Below, one piece after another: positions 60,344 through 64,000 of a stretch of 64,000 nt of DNA. A program made the translations under genes and the position numbers. Position 1 is the first letter of the stretch; each line of letters begins with the position of its first letter. The notes under the pieces are model-generated. The model had not been told where the DNA came from. It did not search any database and saw only the letters and a program-made list of their open reading frames with translations. The DNA is from Lineus longissimus (taxonomy: Eukaryota > Nemertea > Pilidiophora > Heteronemertea > Lineidae), in contig NC_088325.1 in the NCBI RefSeq assembly GCF_910592395.1, positions 4,121,501-4,185,500 of the forward strand. Direction: 5' to 3'.

Positions 60344-62660
60344 TACGGTGGCCCATTAGGGACATCATGTTTTTTTTTAGATTCAAATACGATTTTTTTT
60401 TCTCGAATTTTCTCCACGGAATTAAGTATTTTCTCCACGGAATTAAGTATTTTCTCCACGGAAATAAATACTTTTCTCCACGGAAATAACATTTATCTCC
60501 ACGGAAATAACATTTATCTCCACGGAAATAAATACTTTTCTCCACGGAAATAAATACTTTTCTCCACGGAAATAACATTTATCTCCACGGAAATAAATAC
60601 TTTTCTCCACGGAAATAAATATTTTTCTCCACGGAAATAACATTTATCTCCACGGAAATAAATACTTTTCTCCACGGAAATAAATACTTTTCTCCACGGA
60701 ATTAAGTATTTTCTCCGCGGAAATAACATTTATCTCCACGGAAATAAATACTTTTCTCCACGGAAATAAATATTTTTCTCCACGGAAATAACATTTATCT
60801 CCACGGAAATAAATACTTTTCTCCACGGAAATAAATACTTTTCTCCACGGAATTAAGTATTTTCTCCGCGGAAATAACATTTATCTCCACGGAAATAAAT
60901 ACTTTTCTCCACGGAAATAAATACTTTTCTCCACGGAATTAAGTATTTTCTCCGCGGAAATAACATTTATCTCCACGGAAATAAATACTTTTCTCCACGG
61001 AAATAAATACTTTTCTCCACGGAATTAAGTATTTTCTCCGCGGAAATAAATAATTGATTCCGCTGATATGATTGGTCCTGCATTTTAGAGGACGAGGTCA
61101 AGGTGAAACTATTAACCCTTAAACCCCAACCTTGCGGTAGGCTCGGGAACCAAGCTGTACAGGCGCTGCCCGCTGGAACACGAGGCCGCTTGTCAATCCC
61201 GTTTGACATTGTCAGATCTGACTATACGTGTATAGTGTTGGCATGAAGACTGTGGAAGATGTAAGTAACACGATGATTGTCAGATTTGATACGTTTTGAA
61301 TCATAAAAATGCAGTTGGTAGCATCTTTGTAGAGTGGCCTAGTATCAGTGAAGAAAACGGTACGTGGAGACCCACTGCCGATGTTATGTATAGCTAGCTA
61401 CTGCGCGCGATAGCTAGCTATACATAACATCGGCAGTGGGTCTCCACGTACCGTTTTCTTCACTGATACTAGGCCACTCTACAAAGATGCTACCAACTGC
61501 ATTTTTATGATTCAAAACGTATCAAATCTGACAATCATCGTGTTACTTACATCTTCCACAGTCTTCATGCCAACACTATACACGTATAGTCAGATCTGAC
61601 AATGTCAAACAGGATTGACAAGCGGCCTCGTGTTCCAGCGGGCAGCGCCTGTACAGCTTGGTTCCCGAGCCTACCGCAAGGTTGGGGTTTAAGGGTTAAT
61701 AGTTTCACCTTGACCTCGTCCTCTAAAATGCAGGACCAATCATATCAGCGGAATCAATTATTTATTTCCGCGGAGAAAATACTTAATTCCGTGGAGAAAA
61801 GTATTTATTTCCGTGGAGAAAAGTATTTATTTCCGTGGAGATAAATGTTATTTCCGCGGAGAAAATACTTAATTCCGTGGAGAAAAGTATTTATTTCCGT
61901 GGAGAAAAGTATTTATTTCCGTGGAGATAAATGTTATTTCCGCGGAGAAAATACTTAATTCCGTGGAGAAAAGTATTTATTTCCGTGGAGAAAAGTATTT
62001 ATTTCCGTGGAGATAAATGTTATTTCCGCGGAGAAAATACTTAATTCCGTGGAGAAAAGTATTTATTTCCGTGGAGAAAAGTATTTATTTCCGTGGAGAT
62101 AAATGTTATTTCCGCGGAGAAAATACTTAATTCCGTGGAGAAAAGTATTTATTTCCGTGGAGAAAAGTATTTATTTCCGTGGAGATAAATGTTATTTCCG
62201 TGGAGATAAATGTTATTTCCGTGGAGAAAAGTATTTATTTCCGTGGAGAAAAGTATTTATTTCCGTGGAGATAAATGTTATTTCCGTGGAGAAAAGTATT
62301 TATTTCCGTGGAGAAAAGTATTTATTTCCGTGGAGATAAATGTTATTTCCGTGGAGAAAAATATTTATTTCCGTGGAGAAAAGTATTTATTTCCGTGGAG
62401 ATAAATGTTATTTCCGTGGAGATAAATGTTATTTCCGTGGAGAAAAGTATTTATTTCCGTGGAGAAAAGTATTTATTTCCGTGGAGATAAATGTTATTTC
62501 CGTGGAGATAAATGTTATTTCCGTGGAGAAAAGTATTTATTTCCGTGGAGAAAATACTTAATTCCGTGGAGAAAATACTTAATTCCGTGGAGAAAATTCG
62601 AGAAAAAAAAATCGTATTTGAATCTAAAAAAAAACATGATGTCCCTAATGGGCCACCGTA
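60344..62660. mobile_element. 2.3-kb palindromic foldback element
   Basis: Left arm 60344-61400, 10-nt centre CTGCGCGCGA (61401-61410), right arm 61411-62660. Each arm has three zones. First comes a terminal domain of about 60 bp (starts TACGGTGGCCCATTAGGGAC). Then come outer tandem repeats of 21-22 bp built on CTCCACGGAAATAA, with CCGCGG variants in a higher-order unit of about 86 bp. Last is an inner unique domain of about 355 bp. The inner domains are identical between arms except for one base that I could see; the outer arrays differ in length (about 640 and 835 bp). It is flanked by GGCATA on both sides. Frames across it stay open because of the repeat period and are not genes. The architecture matches foldback (FB/TU) transposons; the family is not identified. 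Confidence 0.9.
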
Positions 62661-62666
62661 GGCATA
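62661..62666 (+). repeat. 6-bp target-site duplication, right
   Basis: Second copy of GGCATA, directly after the right end of the foldback element. Confidence 0.85.
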
Positions 62667-63244
62667 AGCCATTTCCTTAATTTTGCCAGCATTGCAGCTG
62701 GCTCTGTTGGTGTTTCCGCTCTAGCTGGTGTCATCACGGCTCCGATAGGTTTAGCTCTGGGTGGCGTAACAATAGGTAGTGCCATTATTTCATCGGCCTT
62801 AGGCTGGGAGAAAAAGAATATTCTAAGGAAAATTGAAAAGCATGAGAAGATAAGCATGTTGGCCATTTCCAAACTGAACACAATCAATGATTTGGTCAGT
62901 AAAGCCTTAACCGATTCTCACATATCTACAGAGGAATTCGGTTTAATACTCAAGGAGAAGGAGAAATACATTTCGATGAAAAATGCCATTAGGAAAAAAC
63001 AAAGGGAGACCAATTCCAATGTCGATGTAGAGTCTCTCAAAAAAAACCTTTTTAGAACAAGGAAAAAAGATAGCTCAGACAGAGAAACTAAAAGTTCAGT
63101 AAATCAAACAGGACTAAATAGTCCTAATCCTAATGTGGTGTATCACTATCACTATCACCATGACTTCGGTGTTAGGGGTGAATTTCCGCCAGTGCCACTA
63201 CCATCAGCGCCACCATATTCATTAGTTTAAGAAAGATTTTGCAC

Positions 63245-64000
63245 TCAAGCGAATTTTGAATCGCTGTAATCTATGTAGCCTTCATAATACATTCCAAATG
63301 GTAACGTTCTTATTCCATCTTCAAGTATGAACCTCTTATCATCAAAAGGACTGAGGCTTTTTTTGTCAACTTCTTCCAAATAGATTTGGTGTTTATCTGA
63401 TCTTAAGTGTCTCATCTTGTGGTAAAATGACATACTCTTTTCAGGACAATCAACATAGTCATCAAATGAAATATTTCTCTTTACTACATTCTTGGCAATA
63501 CCCTTTAATTTCTTAGAATCGTAATCTTTTGTCCTGTAAGCATACATCTTACTTCTCAGGGCAATAAATTCAGTCATCTCGACTCCTCCTAACTCATCCT
63601 TGAAATAACCTGGCACCTTCTTCTTACTGGTGTCATAGAGTGGATGATCTTTTGGATAATTACTGAAGTCAAAATAGTGTTTCAACTCCTTTAAGTCTTT
63701 AGTTAAGTCATCAGTATTAATGTTAAGTACAAATGAATCTGTATCTAGATACAGTAGTTCAATATTTTTCTCACCAAAGTACGGTTGAAGAACTTCATAA
63801 TAGAATTCATACATTAATAATTTAGATAATTCAAGTACTGAAGCTCCTATGTAGATTGGTTTGTTGAATTTCATTGATGTTTTCCTCATGCTAATAGCAG
63901 CATTCTGTTCGTCAAATACGCATATCGATGAAAACCTGGGATTGGCTATTACACTCCTGGCTCTCTCCCCGTCCGTTACCAATTATATTTCCACCCTGTT
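63245..64000 (-). pseudogene. POLB: protein-primed DNA polymerase B, C-terminal part, partial
   Basis: The visible frame of 245 codons from 63982 covers the palm and thumb. Motif C is YLDTDS at 63734-63751; upstream is the conserved NKPIYIGASVLELSKLLMYE helix; downstream are the KMYAY and KGIAKN thumb motifs and the end LPFGMYYEGY. The frame closes 14 nt from the stop of the gene on the other strand. At 63983-63985 there is an in-frame TAA, yet the residues on its other side (NRVEI) fit the family motif that precedes LVTD. So the stop is a nonsense change inside the gene, which runs off the window. The enzyme would copy the linear element from a terminal protein; this copy is inactive unless the stop is an error. 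Confidence 0.88.

Larger units (their letters stand above)
60131..63230 (+). pseudogene. Polinton Gly/Ala-rich membrane protein, split by foldback insertion
   Basis: The 5' part is 60131-60343 (71 codons: acidic/Pro start, then FFECEIECRRKIFLKYKKAF). The 3' part is 62667-63230. The codon frame on both sides agrees if the insert and one 6-bp duplication are discounted, giving a gene of about 258 codons. The 3' part opens with a Gly/Ala-rich hydrophobic stretch of about 45 residues (GSVGVSALAGVITAPIGLAL region) that would form a helical hairpin. It continues as a charged helix (KHEKISMLAISKLNTINDLV, SKALTDSHISTEEFGLIL), a pattern I know from Polinton accessory proteins, and ends in a His/Tyr repeat and a Pro-rich tail (PPVPLPSAPPYSLV) resembling a PPxY-like or late-domain tail. 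As it stands the gene runs from 60131 into the insert and ends at a stop there. Confidence 0.8.
54250..64000. mobile_element. Polinton/Maverick (adintovirus-like) element, partial
   Basis: A compact run of genes on both strands with almost no spacer and no introns: capsid pair, packaging ATPase, DDE integrase with chromodomain, protein-primed polymerase B, plus accessory genes. This set is diagnostic of Polintons. The left edge is somewhere shortly before 54311; terminal inverted repeats could not be found because the right end is outside the window. The Ulp1-like maturation protease that many relatives carry is not in this part. Several genes carry 1-nt shifts or stops, and a foldback element sits in one of them. 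Confidence 0.9.

Noticed and set aside
61000-61844. Paired 80-codon frames (SNGIDKRPRVPAGS type) in both arms
   Set aside because: Same inner-domain sequence read from each arm. They run into the tandem repeats and have no domain.
60370-62640. Multiple 70-85 codon frames in the palindrome
   Set aside because: They mirror each other on both strands and follow the repeat period.

Overview
The window is nuclear DNA of a metazoan: spliced genes with phase-matched GT-AG (one GC-AG) introns, an intron-containing tRNA-Tyr, many dispersed and tandem repeats, and a Polinton/Maverick (adintovirus-like) element. An IL-17-receptor-like exon set, frequent AGGCCT-type words and a foldback transposon built like sea-urchin TU elements suggest a marine invertebrate such as an echinoderm or hemichordate. 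The species cannot be fixed from sequence alone.

Layout. 1-3,770: repeat-rich, with a 20-bp minisatellite (1,905-2,875) interrupted by a non-LTR retrotransposon remnant. 3,779-6,567 (+): four-exon secreted gene resembling an IL-17 receptor ectodomain. 8,878-17,137 (+): seven-exon secreted gene, with an apple/PAN domain, an Arg-rich central exon and an unrecognised C-terminal domain (631 codons plus stop, all intron phases agree). 17,376-18,992 (-): convergent ORF for a repetitive Lys/Ser/Thr-rich protein with a 65-residue period and a poly(A) signal. 21,117-21,205 (-): tRNA-Tyr. 24,683-26,064 (-): two-exon, 100-residue secreted six-cysteine peptide. 27-53 kb: mostly gene-poor, with duplications, MITE/foldback elements, minisatellites and a few candidate orphan exons.

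54.3-64.0 kb is most of a Polinton. Left to right it holds a double-jelly-roll major capsid gene (broken), a small membrane protein, the penton/minor capsid, a second membrane protein, the packaging ATPase on the minus strand (frameshifted), a DDE integrase with chromodomain (frameshifted), a zinc-ribbon HNH endonuclease, a small unknown protein, a Gly/Ala-rich membrane protein, and the C-terminal part of protein-primed DNA polymerase B on the minus strand (in-frame stop). The polymerase runs off the window. Six of the seven gene starts with the best-defined ATG carry the word TAAATG; the two divergent starts of ATPase and integrase share one palindrome, CATTTAAATG.

The membrane protein gene is split by a 2.3-kb palindromic foldback element (60,344-62,660). 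It is flanked by a 6-bp target duplication, and the two gene halves are in the same frame once the insert and one duplication copy are discounted. The element has a terminal domain, outer tandem repeats, a near-perfect inner unique domain and a 10-nt centre, and no convincing gene. The insertion, the frameshifts at homopolymers and the nonsense codons suggest a dead or dying provirus, although some 1-nt shifts could be assembly errors.
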